Made by a program: the position numbers and the translations under genes | From: Dromaius novaehollandiae | Lineage: Eukaryota; Chordata; Aves; Casuariiformes; Dromaiidae | Direction of reading: 5' to 3' | Assembly (NCBI RefSeq): GCF_036370855.1 | Contig: NC_088099.1 | Span: 139,913,017 to 139,977,016, forward strand | DNA length: 64,000 nt | The notes under the pieces: generated by a model | What the model was told of the DNA's origin: nothing | Databases searched by the model: none | Seen by the model: only the letters and a program-made list of their open reading frames with translations | In this document: in pieces, positions 12,001 to 24,400 of the stretch | Numbering within the stretch: position 1 is the first letter of the stretch | Layout of the letters: each line of letters starts with the position of its first letter

Positions 12001-15000
12001 TGTCTATCCACAAAACTTGTACCATGAACTGTAATGGAGTAGCTAATGCATTACAGTAGTTCTCCTAATAGTAGTCTAACTACAAGCATGGAAAAGTACT
12101 GCGTACTGGTATAGTTGTTGTCTCCCATTAGGGAGCGTAAAGACACTAAGGATTATGCCAATCTGTGCATATTGATAGAAAATTAAACTGTATAGCAAAC
12201 ATTTCTATTTATGTGACCTTTGAACTGTGTATATTGTTTGTGTGAAACATTATGTATTTGACTGAGAACAACTCAGCGGTGAAGAAGAAACACAATTAGA
12301 AAGAGACACAGAGTAAATCTAGACCAAAAAAAGCTCTCCTGCATTCTTTTTGCTCAAGTATGTATTAAAATCTCATTGAAAACTTTCTTTTTTATATTTT
12401 CTTCAATTAACTTTTTAATTTCACTTGAAAAATAATTATTTAACTTGAATTACTGAATTACGGAGCACAAACACTGAATGTTGGTAACAGTTGCATTTCC
12501 TGTTTAGTAAGTTTTATGGTTTAGCATGCCTCACTCTGGAGGTAAATAGTGAAGAAGCATTGGCTTGAACATGCAGCTGCTCCTGTCAGCTTGGTGATAT
12601 TGATGATTTCCTAATTATTATTGCCTTTTTTTAGTCTTTGTTTGTTTTTTGTTCTTTGTCATTCAGGGCTTTGTCTTACAGCTGGTGACTTCTAAGGGTG
12701 TATTGTAGGGACAGGTACAAGAATGTGCTCTTAATGTAGCGATATTGAACTATATGTGGTAGTCTTTCCTTTGATACTGAATCCTTGTAAAAGGCAGTCT
12801 GAGAATGTATCATTTAAGCTTTTTTTTTTTCTATTAATTTTCATTTTTAACAAAGCTTTTACATAGCATTAAGAATGAATTAGCTGTCATGGTCTAAGCA
12901 GTGCCACAAAATACATCTTACTCCAACAGAACATGAACAGGTTTATAGTTATGCAACACTTGATTTGGAAATTGGCAAGAGATGTTCTCTTTGATGTAGA
13001 AATTATGCAGATGCAATTTCACATTATTTAGTAGTGTGTGATGTTCCCTTTTCTATTTTAAATGGTCAAATTTTCAGCTCATTTTATTTCTCTAATGTTT
13101 GTGACTAAACTATTTATATAACATACATATATAACATACATACTGGCTAAAATTAATATCTAACCATGAGTCCTTCTGAAACATAAAATAATAAAATATA
13201 CACAACTTAAAATAGGAAATCAAATAGAGATGGATTGCTATTTTAAAATGTTGATTTTTTTTGTTTTGTTTTTTTGAAACAGCATAGTTTTGTCATAAAA
13301 ATATGTTAAGCACAAGTCATGTCTTATTCATGACACTGCAGAACAATGGAGGTACTCTTTGAATAATACTGACAGCAAGGGCTTACTACATGATTCTTAT
13401 TCAATTTAGACATATTGCCTTGCTGGGAGGAACTGCAAGCACCCTGAAGGACAGGATCATTTGGAATTTGAAAAATCAGAGAATGTGATGTAAATCAGTG
13501 AGGACAATTACAAAGTACTATGCATAATTAGAAATAATAAAGTGTACATACAGAGGAGGAAATGGTAGGTTAGGTAACAGAAGATCTCTAGGTTACAGGC
13601 CTAAACATGAAAAACAGTGTACTGTTGTGATAGAAGCAAGGGTTGTACTGGGATGTAAAATCAAAAGCACTGTATAATATTTCCATTCTGCTTAGTGCTG
13701 GTGAGGTGTCAGCTGGAAAGCTGTGCCCTCTTTTGGGTATGTGTCAGGAAAGACTTGGACTAGTTGGAGAGAATTTGGAGGAAGAAAGCGGACAAACGTC
13801 AGGTAGTTAGAAAATATAATCTCTGGGGTTTGAGGAGTGGAAGGATTTGATCTGTTTAGTGTAGAGGAGGGAGGAGCTAGCAGTTCTCAAATATTTAAGA
13901 GATTGCCTTCATTTTATAAACAATCTGTTACTTCGTGTCCACTGCAGATAGAACTAGGAGATTATATTAGCAAATCTAACTAGTAGCAAGGATGGTTAAA
14001 TTTTGTCTAAGTTTGCCTAGACATTTTGTAGAAATTGTCACTAGGAGATTTTAAATAGAAATAGTTTAGATTTAGTTGAAACTGCCTTGGATTTTTCACT
14101 CCATTGAGGCATTGTTTTGCGAATGAAATGTTTTTACATTCTGCTGTGCTCCTGTCAATTACTAAAGAGAAAGCAAAGTTTCTACCTTAGTTTCATTGAC
14201 TTCTGTTCTGTTGTAGAACTTAGTAAGTGCTTAATTAAATACTGATTTTCATTTTTTTATTTTACAGATAAAGACCATATCTTGTTTTTATTTGTATTGT
14301 CCCTTTCCAATTTTAGCAGCTAGGTTTTATCTGTCTCTTTGTTTTTGATTTTTTTAACTGTTGTGCCTTACTTTATCATCTTTTACATCTTTGTACATTT
14401 TACTGCACCTTTTTCATACTGCATAATTATGTTTTCCAGCTTTGCCTTTCAGACTTCATTCAGTCCTTTAAATGCACTATCCCACTTGCTTTATTTTACC
14501 ATTGCCAGCACCTTCATTGCTTTGTTCTTTTACTTCTCTGCTTTTTTGTCCTTTCTTTCTATGTTGTTCTTTATCTTGGCATATGCAAGATGTTGTTGTG
14601 TCTCTCCTTCACCCACATTACTTCTAAAGTAGCCAAGTTTAAGATCCCTACAAAATGTTGTTTGATAGAAGGATTGCAAAATAAATGAAGACAGCCACTC
14701 TAAGTTGCCTACACTTTGAGTTTTTCTTGGTATGTCTAAGGAAACAGGGTGTACCTTATCACCATGTATGGTCTGCTAGTGTCTGTCCTCCTGTAACTTC
14801 TGAACATATTTCAGTTTTAGCCAAGTTTTACGGATGGATAGATGACTTGAAGTTGGTAAGTTCCCCCAAGTTTCATGAAAACTGGCAGCTGAGTAGGGGA
14901 AAGAAAGACCCAGATTAGTTCCTCAGTTGAAAGAAAGGAGTTCCAAGGAGTCTGGGTTGGCTGGTCAGTGGCTGCGCTGTGCCAACCCTTCTCAGCGTGT

Positions 15001-18000
15001 GCCTGTGCCCGGAGGGGGATGCTGAAGGAGCTGGGTTGGTCAGCATGCTCTGTGACCCTGAGGGAGCTGGAATTTCTGTGAGGGTGGGTGAGGGAATGGT
15101 GCACAAAAATCCATGGGAAACTAGGCTTTACAGCTTTTAATGCTCATGGGAACAGCTGTTTTTTTGTTTTTGTTTTTTTCTGTAAAATGTTTGTAGAGGC
15201 TTTTCTCCACATTCTTTGCAACATAAGTTAGCCCATCAGGTATTAAATAATAATCATTTTAAATAATAATATGATCTTTCACTCATCCATATTTTCCTAT
15301 CCTATCTTAATTTTGTTAGAGAATTCTTACATCTGTCAAAATTTGAGTATATCAGTTGCACAGATTTATTAAAACCTTGCTCTGTTAATGCTTTAAGCAT
15401 AAAAATGGCAGATACCTGGATGGTCTGGAGAGACAGGCTAAAATAAAAATGATACTGTTGGCACTTCTGGCTAGAAGCATGATACTATGTGCAGAACAAC
15501 TTCTTGGATGTTTGTTTTGCATCTTTTTGTTGCAGTATATTGGCTTACAACTACAGATTTTTGTGCAGTGTATGTGGAAGTTCAAGAAAATGCTTTAAGT
15601 TTCCAAGACTTAAAGCTTTCAAGTATAGATGATCTACCAGTGGTTTTTTTCCTAACACTTATTTGCCTGTTTACCTTGATCTGTTATGTCTTCCTGAGCT
15701 CTTTTTGAAATTCTGATGTTTATATATGGGGTTATTAAAATCAACTGTGCTAATTACTACTGATGGTCAAGAAGCTGATGAGTCCCTAGGCTAGAAGGAT
15801 ACAAGGTGCCTCTGGAACAACTGAAACAGAGCTAAGTTATTGAGCAAATAAAGTTAGGGAAGGGAAAAGATTAAAGAATTCTCGTTTTGAAATAAAACTA
15901 TAGAAGTCCACTCATCGTACTGTTCATTTGGCCTTGTGGGGTTGGTTCCGTTTTGTTTGTTTAGTACTTTTCTTTCTCTCTTTTTCTTTATTTCATTATT
16001 TTATTTTATTTTTTTGAGATGCTCAAGATTATTCTGGAGCTGATGAGGAAGTGGAGAGGAGTTTGTAGCTAATTCACAGGCTGGTTGAATTGAGTTAATT
16101 TGTTCCTGCTGAATGTGTGTTTTTTAATGCTGCTGAGAAAATTGTGCTCTTGTAAGATTATAAGCGAGTGTTGGGATGCCTAGAGTGCTTTTTCTTTTTT
16201 TACTGTTTCTTGAAACCAAAGAAACAAATGTATGTATCCTTTTTCAGTGTGAACCTCGTACAAATGAAAAGAAACAGAATAAATTTGTCACAGGTTGTTG
16301 GGGGGCTGTTTTTGGTGAAGTTACTTTAGCCATTTCTGGATGTTTGACTAATGATGTATTCATTATTTGAAAATAATATTTTGAGTTTAATGACAATGAC
16401 AAAAATGGCTTAATTATCAGTAAAATAAGTAAAAACATAACTTAAACAGCATTTAGCCGAATAGTTTAATACAATAGAAGAAAATATACTCAAATTAGTT
16501 ACAACAAAAAAGTGAATGAGTGAATTATACAAGAATATGTTCTATTATGTCTATAAATACTTGATCTAATTTTTTGTTTCTTCATTACTTTATTTTTTTA
16601 AATAGAGTTCAAATGTGTCTTCATTTGTAATGCTCAGAATAGGAGGTGTAATTTGTACAAACATATGGGGCAATTATGCCAAAACTAAATTTGTTCAGTT
16701 CTGTAGTTACTATAGCAACCAGTATTCACTGTATTTCATTTAGACATATACAAGAGAATGGAAAACGGTAGGTTTAAGATTTAATAGTCTCTGCAAAAAT
16801 ATTATGCTATAGTACATGATATTTTAATTATGTGTAAGGGGACAGATCAAATAACTAACATGCTTAGTAGCATGAACATTGGTGGTAATCATCTTTAAAA
16901 CATATTTAGATCGTTCTTTTGGTAATAGAATTTTGGCTGCTCATTTCTAACAGTTGAATTGAATTAGTTTTTTGCTTGAATGGGGAGATTGTTCCTACTA
17001 CTGTCAGGTCTGTTTGACCTCACAGGAGTAAGGAAGAGAATAATTCTCTTGGCTTGGGATGTGTGAGGAGGGAAACTGAAATAATAAAATGGTTAGTGCT
17101 TTTAGTCAAAGATTATTATAAATATTTTATGTGATTCCCCCACCACAGAATGTGAGCAGCTCTTAATCTACAAAGGTATTTATTTTCTTAATACTACTCG
17201 GTAGGAACATTATTGCCTTTGCCTGAACCATTTCAAAAAGGGGGAACTCAAGGATATAGGTAGAGAAGTACAGAATATATCATTCATGGCTATTGCATGG
17301 AATACCTGCATGGAATTCCCCTCCGTGATAGAGATTTCCAGTGTCCCTGGTTTTCATTCTAATTAATTGTCTATTTCTCTGCTTAAAGTTGATATTTGCA
17401 CTAAGGTCTGTGGCAAAAGAATAGTGATAAAGTTTGTTTAATTTGAAGACTATCAAGCTGGGATGAAGCACGTGAATTTTGGAATACTTGATAAAAATTC
17501 AAATTGATTTTGATAAATAGGAAAAATGACCTGGAAAATTCAGATGCAGTCGGAAAAGGAAAAATGCAAAGTGCTATACTTAAGTAAGAATGGACAACTG
17601 TATCAAGATAGTGTATAAAACAACTGTTTGTGTATCAATGCTACAGAAAACAATCTGAAGTTTAAGTATATTGCAGGCTGAACATGCTGTTGTCAAAAAG
17701 GCAAATATCTTGTGATTTACATATACAGAATTATTTCAGGTATTTATGATAGTAGTATATTCTCAGCTATATTTAGTTTTGGACACTACTAGAAATTCAT
17801 GGGAGTACATTAGAACAGAATAGGCATAGGTATGGGTGATCCTGATTCCTCTCTTAAAGCTTCAAATGGCCAGTATAAAGGACTAATTCTTGTATAGGAA
17901 TCTTGTTCCTGTAAAAGGGATAAAATACAACAAACGACCTAATGATTTTTTCCTATCTTTTGTTGCACTTAATGTTTAAAATAAAAAAAACCCCAATCTT

Positions 18001-21000
18001 TTTGTCAGAGTTGGTTGTTTGTTTTAACTTGTCTGTACAGGCTACTGTGATTCTATATGAAGTCTTCATTTCAAGTTTGAGACCTCATTTTCACTGTAAC
18101 ACATTTTAATGCTGTAAACTACTATTTTTTATAAACCACTGTATTTGTATAACATTGTGTAGTACTTTGAAACATTGCAACTGCACTAATTGTAATTTGA
18201 AGGAATAATCTTAGGGACATTAATACCTTTCTGCATATTCTGAAGTAAATCTGGGCTTCATTTCAGTGTTCAAAAGGATTCACTGCATCACTTGAGGACA
18301 GAAATCCTAGGATCCTAACATCAAGTGGTAGCATGCTCTATTTGCAGAAAGTTAGCATTCAGAAGTCAGGGAAAGATGGAAATAAAATGAAGTTTCTTCA
18401 TGGAATGTTAACTCCTTTTAAATATGTATTAGTTTATAATTTTTAGCTATGTGACTGCATTTCGGGTAAGGAGGAAAAATTCGCAACACAAGTAGCATGG
18501 TCACAGTGAAGCAGGAACCGCTGAAAACATTTTAAAGAAAATTCTTCTGTAACTTGGACATAATCTGTTATGATTGTGAGGTAGATTATCTGGATTTGCT
18601 CTAAATTTGCTTAATAATGGATTACAGTTTTGGTGAAGTGTTAAGCATGGAAGTCGATGAGAGAAAGGTTTTTATGGAATAGTCTTTTTATGGAGCATAT
18701 TTATGAATTGTAAAATATCCCAAGACCCTGCCTAGGGAATAGTATTTATGATTAAAAATATTAATTGTAGTTTGTTTCGTGGATAGTAATTCTAATGTCT
18801 CTGATTTCTAATTTCTTACACTGAAAAATTTTGCTTTAATTTACTTCATGGTTTTCTGAGGATTTTGCTTTTAACAAAAATTTTCTTAGTTTCTGACCCT
18901 TCTATTTAAGATTTTGATGTTTAAAAATTTGTCTTTAGCAGCTATACTGGCACATTATTTCTGTTATGGTAGTTTGAAGTACTAAGAAATTAATTAAAAA
19001 GTTTTATGCATGTACTTAGTTTCAGACATATTTATTAAAATATAGAATAGGATGTAGATGCTTTTTACACATTTATATATCTGATGACACATTCACAATG
19101 CTTTTTTATTTTTCCTTTTCTTTATGGAATAGTGTACAGTGACTTTAGAAAGGTATGTTGTGGCAATACCAATAATGTTGTGGTTATCTTTGTCACAGCA
19201 AGACAGTTCGAATTGCATAAAACAGTTGTGGACTGTAAGAGGTATATCCCTCAGGGATAGGAGTGTTAACTCAATAAATTTGATTTATTTTTCTGGGTAG
19301 GACAGTATCAAAGGAGGTAGTTCATTTGTATTTTGATAGCTACAGTTGTGAACACAGTGTAGTATTTAAATATTTTTGGGGCAGTATTTTCAAGAGATTC
19401 TTAATGAGATAAGTTCTGAGCTTCCCCCCCCCCCCCCCCCCATCAGATTGAAGTGATAGCCCTTGTCATCAGCTGTGGGTTTCTCCAATATATGTTTTTT
19501 CAGTAGGACATTGTATACATTTTTACAGTGGAGTGAGTCTTTTGTGTTGTGCATAACACTAGTGGTTCCATATCAGACAAGTGATGTTCTCATCTTGTTC
19601 TTAACATATGCTTACATATCAGTTAATAATCCATTCATACCTTTTTCCTGGTTATGTAAGCAACCACAAATTGAAGCTGTTTCTTAAGCTTTCATCCTTT
19701 CATGTGTATATTATTTTGTCCCCTTTCCTTCTTGCTCTAGAGCTATTCTGTCTGTCAGTACTTCAGATTTTCTTTGACTTTCTAAGAGTTTCAGATTCTT
19801 TTGTACTCCATGTTGGAGTTAATATGATCCATCTGGTTTGGCTGTCAGGATGAGCCAGCAGGAGAGTAGAATATCTCTTTGCAGGGTCCAAGAAGCTGAC
19901 ATCCCGTCACAGATGTACTTAAAAATTCTTGCTTGCCAAATTGGCATTTTTCTTTTAGCAACGTTGAGGCTCACCATTGGCAATAGTTCCTTTAGAAAAT
20001 TGAAAAAGCTACCAGACTTAAGAAAAAAAAATAGGTGTTAATGTGCAATGAAATAGCTACATACAAGAATAGGTCATATAATACATTTGTACAATTCATA
20101 ATATGAGATACATGGGTGAAAACATCGTGTCTTGAAAATGTTCTATGTATTATGATCCTTATTGAAAAAAACCTGTTCCATAGCTTTAATTTGAAGCTGT
20201 TGGCATTTTTCGAGCTAAGTCAATTAGTTTGTTACAGTAACACAGAACAATAATTCTTTCTGCATTGCTCCATATGGAAGTTCATGTAGATGATCAGCCA
20301 TGGATTCGGCATTTCCTTTGGCAAGCTTGGTTCATTCACATTCTTCTAACTTTTTTTGGAACAGACTTGACTTGGAGTTTGGTAGATGAGCAAATGGAGG
20401 CATGTGAAGTGTGAAGAGCATATCTTGGTCTTGCTCTTATTTTGTTTTCTCTGTCCATGGAACCAGTTATGTTCTTGGGCAACTATTTTCCTTTTCAAAG
20501 AATTTGAAATAAATAGATCAGTATTTTTGATAGTCTTACTTACAAGAATATGGAATGCTAAAATCCAGAAAATATTTGTTTCCAGTATTTTATGTTGATG
20601 AAGACTGTAATTATTTTTTTTACTAGTCAGTTTTTGTAGGTTGATAGTAGTTAGAAACTGTGATTTCCTGTGAAGTTCTAATGTGCCAAATGCACAATTG
20701 TGTTTGTGTTGTCTACCTGGATCTCTATATGGCAATAGAGTTATTTATTATTAGTATGAGCTCCAAGTGTGCTGAAATATTCTAATGAGTTGCCTCAACT
20801 GGATGTCCCTAGGATTAACTGTCTACGTTTTCAGCCAATGTTATTCTTCTGAATTCTGTAAATTATATAAATAATTTTATTATTGTTTATTATAGTAATT
20901 GAGTTTGAAGTTTATATCAGATTAAGTAGATCATTTTCTTCACTTTACATGTCTTTACCCATCGAGACAGCAATGCTTCAGACTACAAATTTATGGATCT

Positions 21001-21378
21001 CCCTTCCATTTACTGTTTTTTAATTAAAATTCATATCATAGGTTTTCCATTTTTTTTCACATCTTTGCAGTTAGTTACTGTTGTCATGGTAGGATCCAAA
21101 ATAGCCTATATAATTTAAAAAGTCCGGCCACATATATGGAAATTTGTCAGTCCTGTTTATTTACTTTTTAAATTGTAATTTCATTGCTTAAATAAATTTT
21201 ACTCTGTGATTTATAATGCCACAACTGTTTAGTAGCTGCTGTGTCGTAATAAATGTGCATACAGACTTGTGGCAACCTTTAAAGAAAAATGTAGATATAT
21301 CACTAATAGCATAAGTTTTCTGCTGATGAAAATAAGAGTTTTTAAAATAAATATATATGTATATATTTTTATTATTAG
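9085..21378 (+). other. Intron 1 (about 12.3 kb)
   Basis: No coding exon was found. The first 500 bases are the tail of the CpG island, where long open frames are a composition effect. A GC-rich patch at about 14930-15110 is unexplained, and a C18 run lies at 19424-19441. The rest is AT-rich, with no clear transposon. Unrecognised 5'UTR exons cannot be excluded. Confidence 0.45.
19424..19441. repeat. C18 homopolymer
   Basis: Eighteen consecutive C residues; the minus strand is a G18 run with quadruplex potential. The length may be unreliable. Confidence 0.9.
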
Positions 21379-21459
21379 GCTGGAAAGTACTATTGGCAAT
21401 AATGTTTGAAATACAGTCATTTTCCTGTTCTTCTAAGGACACTAATGAGCCATCCCAAG
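21379..21459 (+). CDS. CCDC178: Exon 2: start codon, residues 1-19 plus one base
   Basis: The acceptor is tattattag|GC and the donor CCCAAG|gtacgt. ATG at 21402-21404 has A at -3. It is followed by FEIQSFSCSSKDTNEPSQ and a single G that completes Asp20 with the AT opening the next exon. The 23 bases before the ATG would be 5'UTR. They contain no in-frame stop, so a longer N-terminus from an upstream exon cannot be formally excluded, but no such exon was found. Confidence 0.65.
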
Positions 21460-24400
21460 GTACGTCTGATATGTGTTCTCTTACATCTCTTTCAAATAGC
21501 TTAATGAAGGCTTAAATGTAATTATAACACTTGTAACAGTATCTAATACTAGTCATCTTTTTTGATTCTTGTTTCTGGTATGGTGCTGGAGATCCTTTGC
21601 AGAAATTATACCATTGGACACTGAGCATCAGTCAGTGACTTACTACTGTCACTCCATCCCTGTAATCATAGTTCACCTTCTATCTGGTAAAAACAAAGTT
21701 GGCTATATTTGACTTGCCATTTAAATTTAATTTTTAGATTGTGAGATAAGGGTGAATGATTCCACCTTCTCACTTAGCTATATTTCTAATTTGCATTGGT
21801 AAATGGATTAGGAGGCTTCCTTGTAAAGATGTTTGCATTTACTGAGGAAAACCAAAACAGTAAGAAAGTAAACTTTTTTTATTAATGCCCTTCAAGGATT
21901 TCAGAATTCTTTTCTTTAAATTGAGGTATTGTAATGCTTCTTAGTTATGTCAGTAAAGAAAATACAGAAACCTAATTCTTATAGTAACACTAATGTTAAT
22001 TTAGTAAAATTAAAAATAGTAACAGTAGAAGTAGCTAAATGTTTTCAGTGAAGTTGAAGTAATGTTGGTCTAGAAATCTGAACTTCTGCTTTGGGCTTTA
22101 GAGGACAGGAAGGGCAAAACTCTATATATGCATCATTAGGACTGTGTAGTGTAGGTATCCTGCACAGGCTGCTGGTATCCTATGTAGGCTGCTGGCTCTA
22201 GAAATAGTCAAAGCAACTTCCTATGAGATGCAGTTTTTGATATCCATTTTAGTGGACATCTCTTGTATCTCTCTCTTTCAAAAAAAAAATTTTGCAAACC
22301 ATCATTTCCATTCCAGTAATGCTGTTTACCATAAATTACATCAAATTGTCATAAAAGTCAAAAGGGCCAAATGTAACCTGCAGATGTACAGTTTTGGATC
22401 AAGACGATAAGCAAATGTTCTTTTAAAAGAAAACAACCCACAAACTGTATATGAAAGTTGTCTTGTAATACTTTTATTTTACCTTTTAATTCCTGTTACT
22501 ATTATTATTTTTGTTAATCTCTAGAGCACATTAAAACTCTGTGCCCCTGTGCACATAATTGTTTTAATGTTTCATATTTGTAGGAAAGCTACTTGCACTT
22601 TCTTCTTAGCTCTACTGCTAGGGTTTGGTGTCCTGTTCTGACTCCTGATGCCTTTTATTAGTGATCTCTGCAGTCAGATTCTCATTCAGTGTTACAGTTA
22701 AATAGTTTGGATTTGATAGCTTGACAGAGTGTTATTTATTTGTGTGGCTGTAATGCTAGTGGGGTTTAAAAAACCATAACTGTGAAATCTACATGTTATA
22801 AAATGTTCATGTATGTCATGTAGTTTGAATTTTCTAACAGGAGAACTACTCTTCTGGGGCTTCATCCCGTCATAAAGTCGAAGTATACATTTACTGGGAC
22901 TAGGTATTGTGTGCCTAAGAGTAGTCTAACGTTGACTCTAGACCCTGTGGCCTTTTCTGTTCAGCTCTTGACTTTTCTATACTAGAAACTGGCAGTCTCA
23001 CCTTTCTGGATTTTATGTTATTTTTTTCTGGTATAAACAAATTCCTCACTGAGAACTAGAATAAAATCTTCAAACTCAATTCATTTGGGATTATTTATAT
23101 GTAATTAATTATAGCAAATTGTATTTTGACATTAGCTCCCTTTATCATATATGATTTCTTTGAAAAGTTTCCATCATATTATTCATGTTTTTTTGATTCT
23201 CTCTCCTCTTATTTCAGATATTATTGAAGTGCAATTACATTTTGTGAAAAATATGTGCCTATTAATAAATGTAGCTATTACATCCTCTTAGGTAGTTTCA
23301 AGACCAAGGGTTATCAAGTTCCAAATTGAAGAATGTGTTCACTGATATCAGCCTGCATGTAAAGTTTAGCAACTTTCCGTGTCTGCTTCTTTTCTGCAGA
23401 TAAGAGCAAGTGTATCACAACAAGGCAACGTAGTTGTGCTTTTATAAATACTCCATTACCATGTATTAACAAAGCTATTCATCACATTCAAGAGTTAGAA
23501 GTAAAGCTGGAGAAATGCTTTCAACAGGTATGTTTGTGGTTGAAAATGGCCAAATGCTAGTACTGTTCTTTATCTTTAAGAGATTCCAGATTACTATGTT
23601 GATTTTTATAAAAATTTGAGTAAATGCAGTCTCCAAAACACTGCCTAGCAGGTTCATTTATTAGTCATGGTGTGTTTTTTATCTGTTTACAGTTCTGGCA
23701 AGTCAAACTATATTATTAAAATCAATATACCACAATATCATAATGTAATATATTGTAAATATTAGTAATTAATTAGTAGTTAATACACGATAATTCAGAT
23801 GCACACAGAGTTGTCAGTGAAGTGGATAGTAAGAAGATCTGATTGCTGCTTGTGCAGACAAGTTATATTTAAATGATCTAGCTCCAGTACTGACAAGTGT
23901 GTTGTTATAGCAGCACGTCATGGACATTAGCATAGACTACAGTGTCTTCTACAAACATTGTTAAATGCTCTGCACTAAGATTTCTGCAACTGCAGCATAG
24001 ATACTGTAAGAATCCAGGGTACATGAGCCACGGTCACATCTGAATTTGTGCTGATTAGACCCTCTTATGATACAAAATTCAGTGGCCTATTACACTTTTT
24101 GTTAAGAAACAGAAAAAGTATATATCATCTGAGATGTCTAATGGAGTTTATTTTTTGCTTTTGCAGTATGATCATGTGTTTAAGGAGGAGAAAATACCGT
24201 GGTAAGAATCATACAAAAACAGTTTTGCTTCAATGTCAAATTATTATTTGAGAAGCTAGTCTGACTATAAAATCTGCTCTGTGAACTGTAGGGTTTACTA
24301 AGTTCTCATTTAGAATGCACCTAAAATAAGCATTCTTAGTGTCTGCAGAAGCTAGCTGCTTTGGACATCAAAAGTGCTTATGGAGAATTTCTCATGTCTT

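Noticed and set aside
14339..14632. Phe/Leu-rich 97-codon open frame resembling membrane segments
   Set aside because: A hydrophobic translation is expected from T-rich DNA; no start context, splice site or conserved motif.
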